NCBI GenBank assembly: GCA_029964075.1
Contig: CM057135.1
Location: forward strand, 7,735,001-7,799,000
DNA: 64,000 bases
Direction of reading: 5' to 3'
From: Patiria pectinifera
Lineage: Eukaryota > Echinodermata > Asteroidea > Valvatida > Asterinidae
This document shows positions 25,963-37,541 of the stretch, in pieces. The notes below the pieces were generated by a model that did no database searches, had not been told where the DNA came from, and was given only the letters and a program-made list of their open reading frames with translations. The translations under genes were made by a program, and so were the position numbers. Every line of letters begins with the position of its first letter. Within the stretch, counting starts at the first letter, position 1.

Positions 25963-27038
25963 GATATGTCTATTACTAAAGAAAGGTAAATAAAGTTTAT
26001 GAGAAATATGAGACCCATTATGAAGCACCTTATAAGGATTCACAAGGTGCTGCGGCGCATATTGCAGCCACTGCCAGAAACACCGGGGCAAACCCCTTCT
26101 CTTAGCGATAAGTGTTACTGGGTTCTTTAACGTGCATTACACAACACACGGGACCTACGGCTTTACGTCCCATCCGAAGGACGAAGCAATAATGGTAAAG
26201 TGCCTTGCTCAAGAGCACAAGCACCATGTTCCCACGGTCAGGATTCGAACCCACATAATCACGGGAAATCTAAATATCTATAAAACATGCTGCTGGCTCG
26301 AAACAACGTTCATAACAATCAAATCTATTCCGAGTTTTTAAATTCCCTAAGAAATTGATCCATCTTTCTCAATCGAAAAGACTATATCAAAGAGCTGTAT
26401 CATGCATTAAATATACATTAAGAAATAACTTAGTCAATTAATTAATCAATGTCTTGGGATATGTCTCACTGGGTTAATACACAACATGGGTATTCTAGTA
26501 AACGTTTTGCAATTAAACATTTAATCAGAACAACAGATCAAAGTAATAAAATATCAAACGTCTCTTAAATAAAAAAAACACAATAACTTTGTGTCAATAC
26601 TCACGGTAAAACAGGCAAATCCTGCCTCAGAAAAAGGAGCTTTTTGCGCCAGCAAATCTGGTGGTTGCTCGGCAGCGCTAACCGTTGCGCTCTGCCTTCA
26701 AGCGTTTTTCATTTTCCAACCTTTTTTTTCCAGAATGCCGCACAAGCCTTGCCATTCGCTAACGTTCACATTCCTCACCCATTCATACTTCCGTCATGCA
26801 AATTACAACTTCATCCATTACTTCCTTTACCATGGCTCAATGGACAGGAACGAAACAGACAAGAAGATGGGGTGCTCATGTTTTATTCAAATTCGGTTAA
26901 CCATAAACTCACTCTTGTCCTTCGTTTAAAAAATGAAGAAATGAGGATAACATGACGTTTTCCTGATACAAATAAAAACAAAGTGTAAGTTAACATATAA
27001 TTATTATAATAAAACAAAATCAGACATCAGCCTTGACA

Positions 27039-27300
27039 TTTATCATCTATGTATTCAAAAATACGTGATGACACGACTCGCTCAATTACTTTTCCAAGAT
27101 ACTTTAAATTTGCCACTGGTCTGTAGCTTCCAAGAGCTTCCCTGTTGAGATCAGACTTTTTTAGTAGAGGTCTAATAATCGCGTGTTTAAAGTTTCCAGG
27201 AAATATGCTTTCCTCAAGCGACCTATTTACCAGACTCGTGAAAAACGGAGCGTATGATGACGTTCCTGACCTCCTCAACTGAAGCTGGTTCAAAGGAGGA
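27039..27300 (-). pseudogene. Upstream reverse transcriptase fragment of the CR1-like LINE
   Basis: The minus-strand peptide contains the N-terminal reverse transcriptase region (PLLKKSDLNREALGSYRPV, then KYLGKVIERV), ending at the LTR boundary. Together with 15733-16910 it brackets the LTR retrotransposon. The coding sequence between the two pieces (roughly the segment with the first catalytic aspartate) is missing, so insertion was accompanied or followed by a deletion. Confidence 0.75.
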
Positions 27301-28690
27301 AGGTTGTGGGTCTGTGGATGAACTTGGCCTCTCGTCGTTTGTGGATATCTGTGGTCACCATTTCCATTTATTATATATCAATATAATATATATATATATA
27401 TTATTTTTTTTTAGTAGGTGAGGCCATTATTTTATGTATGATTAGACATTGACAATTTGGGTCAAGGTAATAATGTAGACTCGCGCACCAGTCGCTGTGA
27501 GTCTAGTTGGAGATCTCCAAGACGGCGACTGATATTAGAGAGTAAGAGCCTGGTCTGGTGCCTAGACTGAAATATTTAAAGACATATTGGGAGATTGGTC
27601 TGGTGCCGGCCGAGTCCCTATAAAGTCTAGAACCCCCAACAACTCAGAGACAAAAAAGATATTAGGTATTTTGTCGCCGTGAGATTTATTTTTAGAAACC
27701 AGAGCGACGTGTCCAGACTTGGCACACTTTTTTTTTCCATTTTGTCGCCGTACCCCCCCCCCCCATCATCCTACTACCTTGAAACCAGGATTGCCTGCAT
27801 GCGCGCATCTTGGCAAATCAGAGTGCCGAGACGTTCACGGGCCATTATCTTTGGCGCTGTGATTGGCCAGAATCACGATCTTGCGGGAATCTTGCCAGCT
27901 TATACGCCACATTGTGCATATGCGGTGCACGGTACGAGTGGCCCGTGGTACCCGGAATGGTATTCCGTGGGGGTGTTGTTAAAAAGAGATCAATTCAATT
28001 CAATTTATATATCATACCAGCATGAAATTCCATTTCTTGGTCTGCACATTAAAATACAAACATATACAAATACAGGAAATTAACTATTAGAAAAAGTTAA
28101 AATATTCACTAAAAATACAATTGATTTAATAAAATATATGTTGCTTAAAATACAGGAAACCTTAAAAACACAAACAAGGATGCTGGGTAATACTCTGCTG
28201 GTCATTGAAAATGTGTAAATTCATTCAACATGGTAAAAAATGCAAGATTTCATATTAAATTCTACTTTATCAGTCTGTTTAGTTTCTTGATTTGTGATTT
28301 CTCAATGTTTTTTTTTATACGTTTGAGAAATTACGTTTTCAAAACCTCACATAAAACCGTTTGATGAATGTTTTTATTTTGTAACGTCCGACAAACGTTT
28401 TTTTAAGGTCGCAAAAGATCGTTTCATGTGGGAACATTTTCCTGCATTTGCAAAACGTTTTTAGAGCGTTCTCGAAAAAAATCTCGGAATTGTACATTAA
28501 CTACAACGTTTTATACACGTTTAATAAGCGTCCTTTTTGGACAAAGACGTAAGTGACCTACATAGAACCTACCAAAACGTGTTTTGAAGTTCTGTGTTTG
28601 CTGGGTACCGCCTTGCAACAATTACATTTATTGTTCGTGTTTGTTAGTCACCATTGTATCCGATTTAATTATACGTCGATAAAGAACCTC
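27301..28690. other. Repeat-derived sequence without a supported gene
   Basis: It contains a TA tract and T-run (27370-27410) and a block at 27670-27780 (CCAGAGCGACGTGTCCAGAC followed by a T run and C run) that resembles 54200-54410 beside copies B and C. From 28000 to 28600 the sequence is AT-rich and repetitive. I see no reliable coding region. Confidence 0.5.
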
Positions 28691-28698
28691 AAGTAAAA

Positions 28699-29210
28699 AT
28701 GGAGTCGCATACCAAAAAAGAACCAGTCGCCGGATGTGAGCCTAAAATTACCACAATTTTGGCCACATGATCCAACAATATGGTTTGCTCAGGTCGAAGC
28801 TTAATTTCCAGACTCGGCCGATCACTAGTCACCTAACGAAATGTTCGTAAGTAGTTTCATCATTGCAACCTGAAATTGCACAGGCAGTTAGAGACTTGAT
28901 AATTTCTCCTCCTTCTGTAGACCCGTCTGATAAACTAAAACCGGAACTTATCAAACAAACTTCGGAGTCTGAACAGAAACGTCTTAATCAATTATTGATT
29001 TCGGAAGAACTAGGAGAAAGAAAATCCTCCCAACTTCTCCGTAGAATAAAACAGCTTCTTGGTGAGAACACATTTGAAGAGAGAATTTTGAGACATTTTT
29101 TTGCAGCGTTTTCCACAGAATGTTCAGTTAATCCTAGCTTCCTCAAGTGATGCAGTCGATCTTGAACAATTGGCTGTAATTGCTGACAAATTCTAGAAGT
29201 AGCCGTTCCA
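28699..29210 (+). pseudogene. Gag (capsid) fragment of a second Gypsy-type retrotransposon
   Basis: An open segment 28863-29150 encodes a helical capsid-like domain (PEIAQAVRDLI, SEELGERKSSQLLRRIKQLL). In other frames upstream, LPQFWPHDPTIWFAQVEA-like coding can be read from 28745, and downstream coding continues to a stop near 29195. This is typical of metazoan Gypsy-type Gag. The remaining part, with a zinc knuckle, is found at 38393-38640 beyond the Ngaro element. Confidence 0.7.
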
Positions 29211-29281
29211 GTGTCTACTTGTCAGTGCAGGTGCTGCAGCTGCACTGCCTACAGTAAAGCCGCATTCTAGCTACGATTCAC

Positions 29282-29628
29282 AGTAAACTATTTGCATCAC
29301 GGCATTCATCTCGGGCTCAAGCTTCTACAATGTCTCAGGTATGGGTAGGAATGATTCGAACGTAAAAGCCTGAGCCAAACCTAGCTGAACTTTTTTGGGG
29401 GTGGGTGGGCGGGGAAAACAATCTACCTTCTCCCATTTCATACTTACATACTGTGTCCCGCCTATGCCGGCTCCACTCACCTCATCCTCAGCTCCGTCAG
29501 AATCGCGACTGATGTATCATCAGTCGCCCTCAACGACCACCGTGATGCAAATAGTAAACTATTTGCATCACGGCATTCATCTCGGGCTTAAGCTTCTACA
29601 ATGTCTCAGGTATGGGTAGGAATGATTC
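29282..29628. repeat. Direct repeats at the edge of the Ngaro insertion
   Basis: A 76-bp sequence beginning AGTAAACTATTTGCATCACG occurs at 29282-29357 and again at 29553-29628. Between them, 29494-29554 is a 61-bp sequence repeated at 38393-38453 with one mismatch. The repeats are gag-derived and mark the junctions of the insertion between the two gag halves. Confidence 0.75.
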
Positions 29629-30156
29629 TTCACTCCAAACACCCGAGAGTCTCCATGCCTCCCTCAAAATAGCTACTAAAACATCCCAAATCTCATCCCA
29701 TTTCTAATTAATTTCAAAAGCCAGAAATCAAGCAATTTCTCTATTTCTCTTCTTGTTTATTTTCTTCTCCCTTTGGTTAGTATCAATAATAAACTATAAT
29801 CAAAATCTCCTCCCTAAAACTTTACTAACAGAACAACCTGCCTATAACGAAGGAAAGGTTCAAATCGCAAGGCTTTCCTCCTCTTATTATTTTTTTTTGG
29901 GTGTGTTTGTCTATACCTGCATTTGTGTGCCTTTCCGATAACCCCAAATATCATTATGAGATAAATCTAGAGCCCCTAGAACCTGTCTTGCTTAAATTAT
30001 TCTCATGTGTTCAGTAATCCATTATTTTTTGCTCTCTTGTTTGTCTTGTCTTACTTTCCTGCCTTCGTAGTTACGTCAAAAGAAATGGACCCCTTTACTT
30101 GTGTTGTCCTGCTAGAGTTATCGTCTCCTGTGATGTAAAGCACGATGTCAGCTGTA

Positions 30157-31304
30157 CTAGAAAGCAGCTTTCGTCCCTAAATTAGAATTTAACGTCTGGT
30201 AAACCCTCCCAACGAGCTCAGCGGCCGACGGCTGATCTTCCCTGTCTGCATGGACTGCGTCCTTCAGCATCTGCACGGTGGTGTGCTGCCTAGTAACCCT
30301 CTCAACTAGCGTCGCCCATCTACAATGATACATCACCTGTTGTTCCGTTGCGCCTAAAAGCCTCAACGTGGTTGCCACTCCCGCTCTACGCGGTCACTTT
30401 CGTCAGAGGAGTTGAAAAAATACCGCTTCAGCCGGTTAGTAGGGTTATTTCCTATGAACGGCTTGTTTGCCAAACCTCTGCGGTCAGTCGTACACGGTCG
30501 AAAAAGGTAGCCATCCAATAAGTTGAGACCGTGTTCCCTCGACAAAGCCACCATTCGATCTACTGCTCCTGCTGGATCCATCTCCTCCTGCTCTAATTTG
30601 GGAATTATTATCAAAGAGGAATCGGCCTCTCGGACCGTCTTGCCAACAGTACGGTTGAACACAAGGTCCCTGTTATCGATTCTTGTCACCTCACACGTCT
30701 TTGTCCGACCCAAATCTGCTGCACGATCCCCAGCCCACCATAGGCAGAGGAAGAACGCGAGGTCTCTATACAGGATGTAATGCTTGACAAAGGATTCTGC
30801 CGCAATCTCAGGTAACACCGCAATGCGGGACCTTATCTCCCTAACCAACCATCTGATCTTGTTAGAGAAAATCGGAACAGCTTGTCTCGGGGTAACATGT
30901 GCCTCGGCTTGTTCAAGCTGCATCGCTCTGATGTACGCCTTTACTTGTTCAGATCTACACGGGTTTCCCTTGCCAGGTTCCGATTCCCAAGGTTGTATTC
31001 TCCCTACCGAGTTAAACTTTGCTCGGAGCTGACCAACGTAAGAGTCGACCGTTCCTGCTGCAAGGTGTTGCGGACAACAGCATTCCTGGACCCCTTGCTT
31101 TCCCAGAAAATGGCATCCCAGTAGGTGGACCTGAGTTCGACCCTTCGAGTCCCTGTCGACCAGAAACTTGACAATATCCTCCGGGGTCGCCTCTTCGAAA
31201 TTATGACCATGAGTATGGTTACCCGACTGGTGGTTCTCCTTTAAGAACTGATTTAGGGCGTTTACCAAGCTGCTCTTCTGCCTGTTGTATGGACGGTTAT
31301 TCAA
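30157..31304 (-). pseudogene. Tyrosine recombinase of the Ngaro element
   Basis: The main frame (31304-30363) has an N-terminal helical core-binding region and then the catalytic domain, with the first conserved arginine in WWAGDRAADLGRTKT. A frameshift near 30370-30380 moves the C-terminal part (LLGATEQQVMYHCRW) into the frame 30378-30157. The second catalytic H-x-x-R box is not recognisable at the frameshift, and valine stands where the nucleophilic tyrosine is expected after the HCRW block. The enzyme joins cDNA to the genome in intact relatives; this copy is very probably dead. Confidence 0.75.
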
Positions 31305-31404
31305 CCTGCCCTGCAGCTCCTCTAACTCGCTTTAAAAGCTGTGAGCTGTGAAGAAGAAATGTTTTAGAAACAGAATTTTACTAGCCTCTTAACAAATTCA
31401 CAAT

Positions 31405-32052
31405 CTAGAGCTGAACAACCAAACCGTCACGCTCGCCGCACATTCTTCTCAAAAGTATTTGTAGTCGCCGGTGGAGCTTCAAACTGCCCCAAACGGTCAA
31501 ATGGACTTGGTCCTTAAGATCTTCTTGGAAGATGTAATCATTTGACAGGAACTGCCAGCCAGACTTGTCACATAACGTCTTCAACGCTGGGTTGACCGAC
31601 CCCACACTCTGGTTGACTTCCGCATTTTGAGTCTGGCAGATCGAGGACAGCAGAAAGAGGGTTTCCGGAAATTGAGCCCGTAACTGTTTCGACGCCGCCT
31701 CGAAAACCCTAAGCAGCTCTCTCACCGCTGTCGGCCGATTTTTACTTCTGCTGAAGTCGTTTATGCCCCCATGCAGCACTGCAACCTGCGGCTTCTGGGC
31801 CCGGCACAAGGACGCTAGAACTCGGCATAGGGCTTCCATCTTTGCCCCACCATACACCTTCACACTGGCCGCGAGAGGCAATGGCCACCCAAAGTTGGCT
31901 ATGTCCCTGAACATAGAGTCCGAGACCAGCAGAACCAACTTTCGATCAGAATCAACGGGTGCTCTTCTCTGCCGAAGGAAAATTGAATGCCCAAAGCTCA
32001 AAGGGCAAGCCAACCTCATTGTGCCGATATCCCTGCCGTGATGGCACGTCAA
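31405..32052 (-). CDS. SGNH/GDSL-type hydrolase domain of the Ngaro element
   Basis: A 215-aa open frame contains LVSDSMFRDI (block I with the candidate nucleophilic serine), a central KVYGGAKM block, HGGINDFSRS (block III-like GxND) and DQVHLTVWGSLKLHRRL (block V-like DxxH). These are the blocks of SGNH-fold esterases. It lies between RNase H and recombinase of the same element and overlaps the preceding frame by about 100 bp. Such domains are known in some Ngaro and LINE elements; their substrate is unknown. The catalytic blocks look complete here. Confidence 0.7.
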   Translation of the reverse strand: MTCHHGRDIGTMRLACPLSFGHSIFLRQRRAPVDSDRKLVLLVSDSMFRDIANFGWPLPLAASVKVYGGAKMEALCRVLASLCRAQKPQVAVLHGGINDFSRSKNRPTAVRELLRVFEAASKQLRAQFPETLFLLSSICQTQNAEVNQSVGSVNPALKTLCDKSGWQFLSNDYIFQEDLKDQVHLTVWGSLKLHRRLQILLRRMCGERDGLVVQL

Positions 32053-33880
32053 GAACCCCCAGTTGACCTGCCTCCGTCAACCTTAATGAACGACTAATGA
32101 ATGGGCGTATGTATGGCCACCAAGGCCTGGGATGAGAATGCTTTGGGACGATCATCGTGACGACAACATTTCCCCATTCCCTGAAAAGCCTTATAAGAGA
32201 CGGGATGAGCACAAAAGGCGGAAATACATATAACTCTCCACGGCTTGGGCAGGGTTGGGCGAATATATTCACTCCTGCGGTTCCTGGTACTGGATCTCTA
32301 GAAAAAAAAACTTGAGCGGCCTTCCATCTATCCCTCTCTGTACGTTCGATGGCAATGCCATGAGATCCCATGCGAAGCCCTCTTTTCCACCGAACTTCGC
32401 CTGAAGAGGGTTCCACAGGGAAGTTGGGAGCCTTGAATCCCCTCTAGACAAAACCCTCGATGGAGCGTCGGCACGATTTTCGGCTGACGGTACCCACTGC
32501 AAACGGAGATCAAAATTTGCCTCCAACGTTAAGGCAAAAATCAACTTCAAGACTGAAGCTAAGGGAGCCGACCTCGCCCTTAGGCCCGACCAAGCAGCAT
32601 ACAGACCTTGCGAATCAACCTGAACATCCACTCTCTTATCCCAGAGCCAGCCTACCACAGATAAAAGAACATTATCTTCGAGGGCCAGTAATCTCCGAAG
32701 GGTATCTCTCTGTTTTCGAGAAAGAAAACACCTCCCCATCTGTAACTGGAGGCATCCGAGCTGAGACGCAATCGTAAATGTCCTGTCTCCACGGGATTGG
32801 CTGCGAAATAGAATCGACAAAACGCCAAAAACCGCACCTCTTCTCGCACCCGTGTGGCTAAAGGGGACGGCTTTTGATCATCCAGCTGTGACATAGAAGT
32901 ACAACATTCCCTTATGAAGAGACGGGCAGCCGGAAACACCAACACAAAACTCTGGCACTTCCCCACAAACCGCTGCATCGTCTTCAGAAGTGTCTTATCT
33001 ACGGACAAGATTTCTTCCCTCACTTCCGCAAAAGTTTGTTTTTTGCGTTCTGGTATCCAGAATGATAGCGACTCTGAACAAATGAACCATTGATGTGACT
33101 GGCTGTAGCGTGCTCTTTTTGAGATTGACGAAATATCTCAAACTTGATTGCATGAAGCATACTGCAAACAAAGCTCGTGACGCTCTGAGGTAAGCCTCCT
33201 GATCCTTCCCCAAACTCTGTAGCTTCTGCAAATTAAGAAATTGACAAAGACTCCCCTATACTGCCTAACCAACAGATTTAACTCTTGCTCGCTTTTCCCA
33301 CAAACCGATCATCTATCCAAACATCGGTGTGAACTCCCCTGTTTTTCAACCAAGTCGACAAACAAAAGCCAATAGTGGAATAAATATAGGCACTGTTCTT
33401 AAAACCAAAGGGGAGGGTAGTGTCTACAAAGTAAAACCCTGCCCATTCAAAACCACAGAATGTCTTGGACCTTTCCGTCAGAAGGATCTGTTTATAACCC
33501 TGAGCATCGTCTGTTCCTAAAAAGTAACTGCCTTTGTTGATGCACTTGGCGATCTCTCCTAAAGGAACCAATTTAAATTGCGTATCTTTGCACCAAAGGT
33601 TCGCGCATTTCATAGAGAGTACTAGCCTAGGCTTGCTTGGCTCCACTGACAATGCGTTCACGCATCGCGGAGGAGGCACCTCCTGTACCTTGCCAAGTAA
33701 CTCAACCGAACCCTCTATCAGGCGCTTGGTGATTGTGTCATTAATGAAAGGAATGAACTGCTTGCAAATGGGGGCATTCGGAAAATACATGGGAGGGGGT
33801 ACTTCTGAATCGAAATCTCTGCCGTGGTACTTGCCCTTATAAAGCTGGAAGAAGGTAAACATATCTACCCCATGGTGCAA
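31952..33880 (-). pseudogene. Reverse transcriptase and RNase H of the Ngaro element
   Basis: The frame 33880-33278 covers reverse transcriptase fingers and palm (RLVLSMKCANLW, FLGTDDAQGYKQILL, LPFGFKNSAYIY, DVWIDDRFVG). Frames 33023-32652 and 32820-32269 cover RNase H (SSDASSYRWGG, VDSQGLYAAW, WVPSAENRADAPSR). The frame 32416-31952 carries the linker with YVFPPFVLIPSLIRLF that follows RNase H in this class. At least three frame changes break the gene. Confidence 0.75.
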
Positions 33881-34500
33881 CCAGCTCGCCGCTTGATTAC
33901 CAATGACAGGACACTCTTTCTACACCTCGTCCCAAACCTCTAAATGGTTGTGTAAACCCCCTGCCACGAATGATTTTGGATCTCGAAATCTAAGTGCCCT
34001 GAAATCCGGCGACCTTAACCCCGCCAAGACATCTGCCGGCATGGGAGCGGACCCATCTGGTGCCTCTGCCGGATTACCCGCAATATCTACCCATGAGTAG
34101 ACCCCCGACGGCGCCGCGACGCCTGAGCTGTAACAGGATCGAACTCCTTCAAAGATGAAAATTCCCATGCGTGTGTCCCAAGAATCTTGAGATATTTCTC
34201 GTAAGCCTGAAACAGATGCAGAGCGAAAGGAAAATGAAAGCTAATTGCGATAATCGCACCTCTTAAAACTAAAAGACAAATTTACACATTACTACAGCCA
34301 AATTCATTTATTCACGATTTAATTTCAACCATATTGCAAACTGATATGGTGAGACCATTTAATACCATCGCGATCTCTTTAGGGCAGCAATTACATATCA
34401 CATGGGACCGGAAAATACCTTTAATGTATTTGTCATAATTATCACAACTCTGCTGCAACTCTTCTTTTTTTTCTTCTTTTTTTTTCTTTTTTTTTCTTCT

Positions 34501-35037
34501 TCAAAACATGGTTATCTCTCTCATAACTACATGTATATCTCCGTCTTCCACTACACCTTTAAATAATTTCCTTGCAATCACGCGCAAAATGCCCTCTCTT
34601 TTGGCACCTGTAACAAACATCCCTCGGCCGTACTGCCGCTGGCGCGCGCCTGAAACCAGGGGTCGAAGAGAAAGGTTGGGGACCCGACCTAAAACGCAAC
34701 CCCCCCCCCGACCAAAGGGACGACTACGACCTTCAACTGGAGGACCAGATAGACCCAGATGTTTCCGAGCGAACCGGAGCCGCTTATCCGAGTCCTCCCC
34801 AGTGATGGACTTGTATATGTACATCGCGACCCCTTCCGTCTTCTTTTCGACATGCTTGTTGCATTCCGACAACAAGTTGGTATACAGTTGCTGTTCCTTG
34901 AGATCTTCGACCGATAAGGGATTGAACTGGCCAACGTACTTCCGTAGCAAAGACATCACATATGCCACATTCTTGTCGTAGCCCGTCTCCAAACAGGCCT
35001 GCAGCAGCTCCATTCGCAAGGGCTTATGTACCTCCAA
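34501..35037 (-). CDS. Hypothetical 178-aa protein of the Ngaro element (ORF1-like)
   Basis: This open frame has a helical N-terminal half (ETGYDKNVAYVMSLLRKY, LSVEDLKEQQLYTNLLSEC), consistent with a nucleocapsid-type protein. Its C-terminal half is rich in arginine and glycine (RSRPFGRGGGCVLGR). It lies upstream of reverse transcriptase on the same strand. Part of the C-terminal half overlaps a C-run, so the frame there may be unreliable. I do not recognise a domain. Confidence 0.4.
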   Translation of the reverse strand: MEVHKPLRMELLQACLETGYDKNVAYVMSLLRKYVGQFNPLSVEDLKEQQLYTNLLSECNKHVEKKTEGVAMYIYKSITGEDSDKRLRFARKHLGLSGPPVEGRSRPFGRGGGCVLGRVPNLSLRPLVSGARQRQYGRGMFVTGAKREGILRVIARKLFKGVVEDGDIHVVMREITMF

Positions 35038-35039
35038 TG

Positions 35040-35587
35040 CCGTTTGTGCCTGTGCATGTATTGAAACAACATTGTCATCTTAATGGACTAGAATTGCAAA
35101 ACCCCTTGTGCTGCCTCTTCTTTATCCAACTGCTATGCACTCCAACTCTCTTGTGGATTCTATCTATCTATTAGATTGTTTATTATTGATCTATTTGTTC
35201 TTTCCTTTTTATTGCCCATTTAAGGTTCACTATTTATAACCAAATTGACATTCCCGTAAATGACCTTTCCACCATGGTGGAACATGAATTTTCCCATACC
35301 ATCCGCCAATATGACTAGTACATTCTTTTCCAGGAAACCGCTGTCCTGATTTTGGGCTTATCCCCGACCAGCATGAAATGTACCCTGTGGAGATCTTCTC
35401 CCCGCCATGCTCCTTCTCGAGGCCTCTCCTCTAAATGGTCGATGCACACCACTGTGCTCCAAATCTTATAGCTTGAACGGCTTTCCATTGGATTTGATAG
35501 TAGAGGTAATTTGAACCTGACTGTACGCGATGAAATTTAACAATTGGCTTTAATGACATCCCTCAATTTATTTATTTTTCTATTTTT

Positions 35588-35620
<33 letters not shown>

Positions 35621-36634
35621 TACCTCCTAATTACACTTTAATTATGTAGCACGACCACACTAATCGGGCCCTTCCCGTTCAAGCAATTCCACCATGTGTC
35701 TGCCATGCCCTCCACGTCAATTGGGGCTCATTACTATGACCCGTCAAGAATACCCTCCAGGTTTCTCAAAGTGCTTAGATTGCCTATTCGTACATGGTCA
35801 GCAGTGTCCTTTATTTCCTGCCAGGGCTTCTCCCTCATTTCATTTCATGTTATCATGTTACTCCCTGGAATAACTTTAAGCTCGAGAAAATATCCCTTGT
35901 CGAAAACGCCTTATCTTAAAGAAATTAGAACCCTATAATCCTAAGCCGCTTGAATTAAGAGTACTTTATCTCAATGAAAATGTTTCCATTCTATCAATCT
36001 TATCTGTTCCTATCACGGCCTGCTCTAGCCTTCTGCAGGAGCCTGAATCGGGCTTTTCCCTTATTTAAGATCCATTGCTTATCATGGTACTTGGCTGTAC
36101 TTTTACCACTTCACCTTCAATTCCCTTAAAACAACTCAATGTTATCATTAACCATTGCAATAGGTGAACGTTTCCTCCACCAAGTCCGAATTTCTCTCCC
36201 ATCTTCTGCGTCTGATTACTGCAGGGCTTGTTCCCTTTGCGTTGGGGTTATCCCCAGTCACCCCGAACCACTATCTGGATATCTATAACCTGGCATTTGC
36301 AATTTTACTACCTGATATGATTGATTCGGAATGATTTGATATGTGGCAAGAGAACTGATCTTATAATATTTAAATTTCTCCATTTCCCTTGAGCTGGGAA
36401 CCTTTCATTTTAGTTGAAACTTCATTAACTTTAACTTTCCAGCTGAATAACCTTGACCATGAAGGTTAAATTATGTCCCTAAGACTGACACTTGCATTCC
36501 AAGGCCATGTACAAGGGCTCCCACAAGCTATGTCCGTTTGCTAATAATCATGCCACAATAGATACCACATAATTATCTTCTGCTTACAGGTGGCTCGTTA
36601 GCTACCATATACACGTACATGTCCATAATTTCTA
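35040..36634. other. Non-coding region of the Ngaro element
   Basis: No protein-like reading is supported. The segment includes a T-rich tract (about 35567-35622) and several near-copies of phrases such as the AGGGCTTCTCCCT type, suggesting internal degenerate repeats of roughly 200 bp between 35280 and 36300. It separates two ORF1-like blocks. Confidence 0.4.
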
Positions 36635-36821
36635 CAGTCGACTCTCGTTGGTACAAACTCTGTTAATACAAAATCTGGTTATAACAAACATAAAGCCTTG
36701 GTCCCGTCTGTGCATTTTATATGCACAATGAATTGGACTGGTAGTCCTCTTAATACAAAATTCTGATATAACAAACAATTTGGCTCGGTCCGAACGAGTT
36801 TGTTACAACGAGACTCGACTG
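36635..36821. mobile_element. pogo/Tigger-like MITE, 187 bp
   Basis: The inverted ends read CAGTCGACTCTCGTTG and CAGTCGAGTCTCGTTG from each side and match over about 26 bp. The left flank is TA and the right flank is AA, so one target base has changed. Internal near-repeats (TTAATACAAAAT, TATAACAAAC) fit this type. No transposase is encoded. Confidence 0.75.
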
Positions 36822-36964
36822 AATATAAAATCCATGTAATAACTAAAACCACTGTGAAGAAACTCCTGAACCGGACCACACATCATTAACCCCTCACGCA
36901 TCCATAACGGCAACATCATTCTGATGTAAACTACATCTGCGTGCCCTTCTTGGTTCGCCTGTCA

Positions 36965-37541
36965 CTACGTGTAGTGCGAACTACGACCTGAGTAACTTGA
37001 CCGCCATTTCCATATTATAGAAAATAAATAATTATAAATAACCTTTGGCAAACTTAAAGTATCTCTATGTACCTTCGATGAGGTCGAAGCCTGTCCCGTA
37101 GCCCCTGGTACCTCTCCGCTGGGCCCGGCGCCTGCATCATTTCCGCTAGCCGCTGTGGCCACTATCTTGGCCTCCTGTTCGGTTTCCACTTCTAGGCGGC
37201 GCTTCTTCTTGGGTACCGACTCATCCAATGGCCCAACGTCTATGCGCTGAAGCACCTTTTCCAGGCGACATCTCTGCGCCCCTTTGGAGCCAGGGCCAAC
37301 ACATGTCTCTTCCAGTCCTCACTTAAATCTTTGAGGCCTGCTGCATCATCCCATCCATCCTCGACGAGGTTCTGGAAGCACTTGTCTGAAATGGCAAACG
37401 CGGTACACAGCCCCTTGAAGCCTGCGCCGACGGCTTCGCCCAACTCGCCGTAAGCTCCGGCGTTTTCCTGCAAATGAACATGTGTCCATAACCATTTGTC
37501 AATAAGGTAAATGCGCTCAATTTTAATATGAATGGCAACAA
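36965..37541 (-). pseudogene. N-terminal ORF1 fragment of the Ngaro element
   Basis: Frames 37473-37240 and 37255-36965 on the minus strand together encode a helical segment (FKGLCTAFAISDKCFQNLVE) followed by a basic stretch (PKKKRRLEVETEQEAK) resembling a nuclear localisation signal, then a serine-glycine-rich linker. A one-base frame change near 37255 separates them. The upstream start is unclear. The position at the 5' end of the element suggests the Gag-like ORF1. Confidence 0.45.

Larger units (their letters stand above)
24059..26251 (-). mobile_element. tRNA-type SINE insertion (host of two nested elements)
   Basis: An 8-bp duplication CACATAAT flanks it (24051-24058 and 26252-26259), and the intact 3' LTR at 17449 shows the empty site. 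On the minus strand it begins with GGGTTCGAATCC, an exact tRNA B-box, and ends in an ATT repeat tail at 24080-24059. The A box is missing, so it is probably 5'-truncated. About 370 bp of SINE remain, at 24059-24140 and 25963-26251. Its 3' end resembles the 3' end of the LINE at 15733. Confidence 0.7.
23511..27038 (-). repeat. 5' LTR of the Gmr1-like element, carrying nested insertions
   Basis: It is collinear with 16911-18001, with the same ends. It is enlarged by a long TA microsatellite (about 23563-23630), by a 2.2-kb nested insertion (24059-26251), and by about 250 bp at 26555-26800 that the other LTR has lost. The remaining sequence is still highly similar between the LTRs. The LTR ends next to LINE coding sequence at 27039; no obvious 5-bp target duplication is seen (CTCAA on the left, TTTAT on the right). 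Confidence 0.85.

Noticed and set aside
34508..34981. 157-aa plus-strand open frame opposite the Ngaro ORF1-like protein
   Set aside because: It is antisense to the helical ORF1-like frame and has no protein-like features beyond an arginine/proline-rich composition caused by C-runs.
36635..36821. Host promoter or exon suggested by paired repeats
   Set aside because: The paired ends are terminal inverted repeats of a pogo/Tigger-like MITE.
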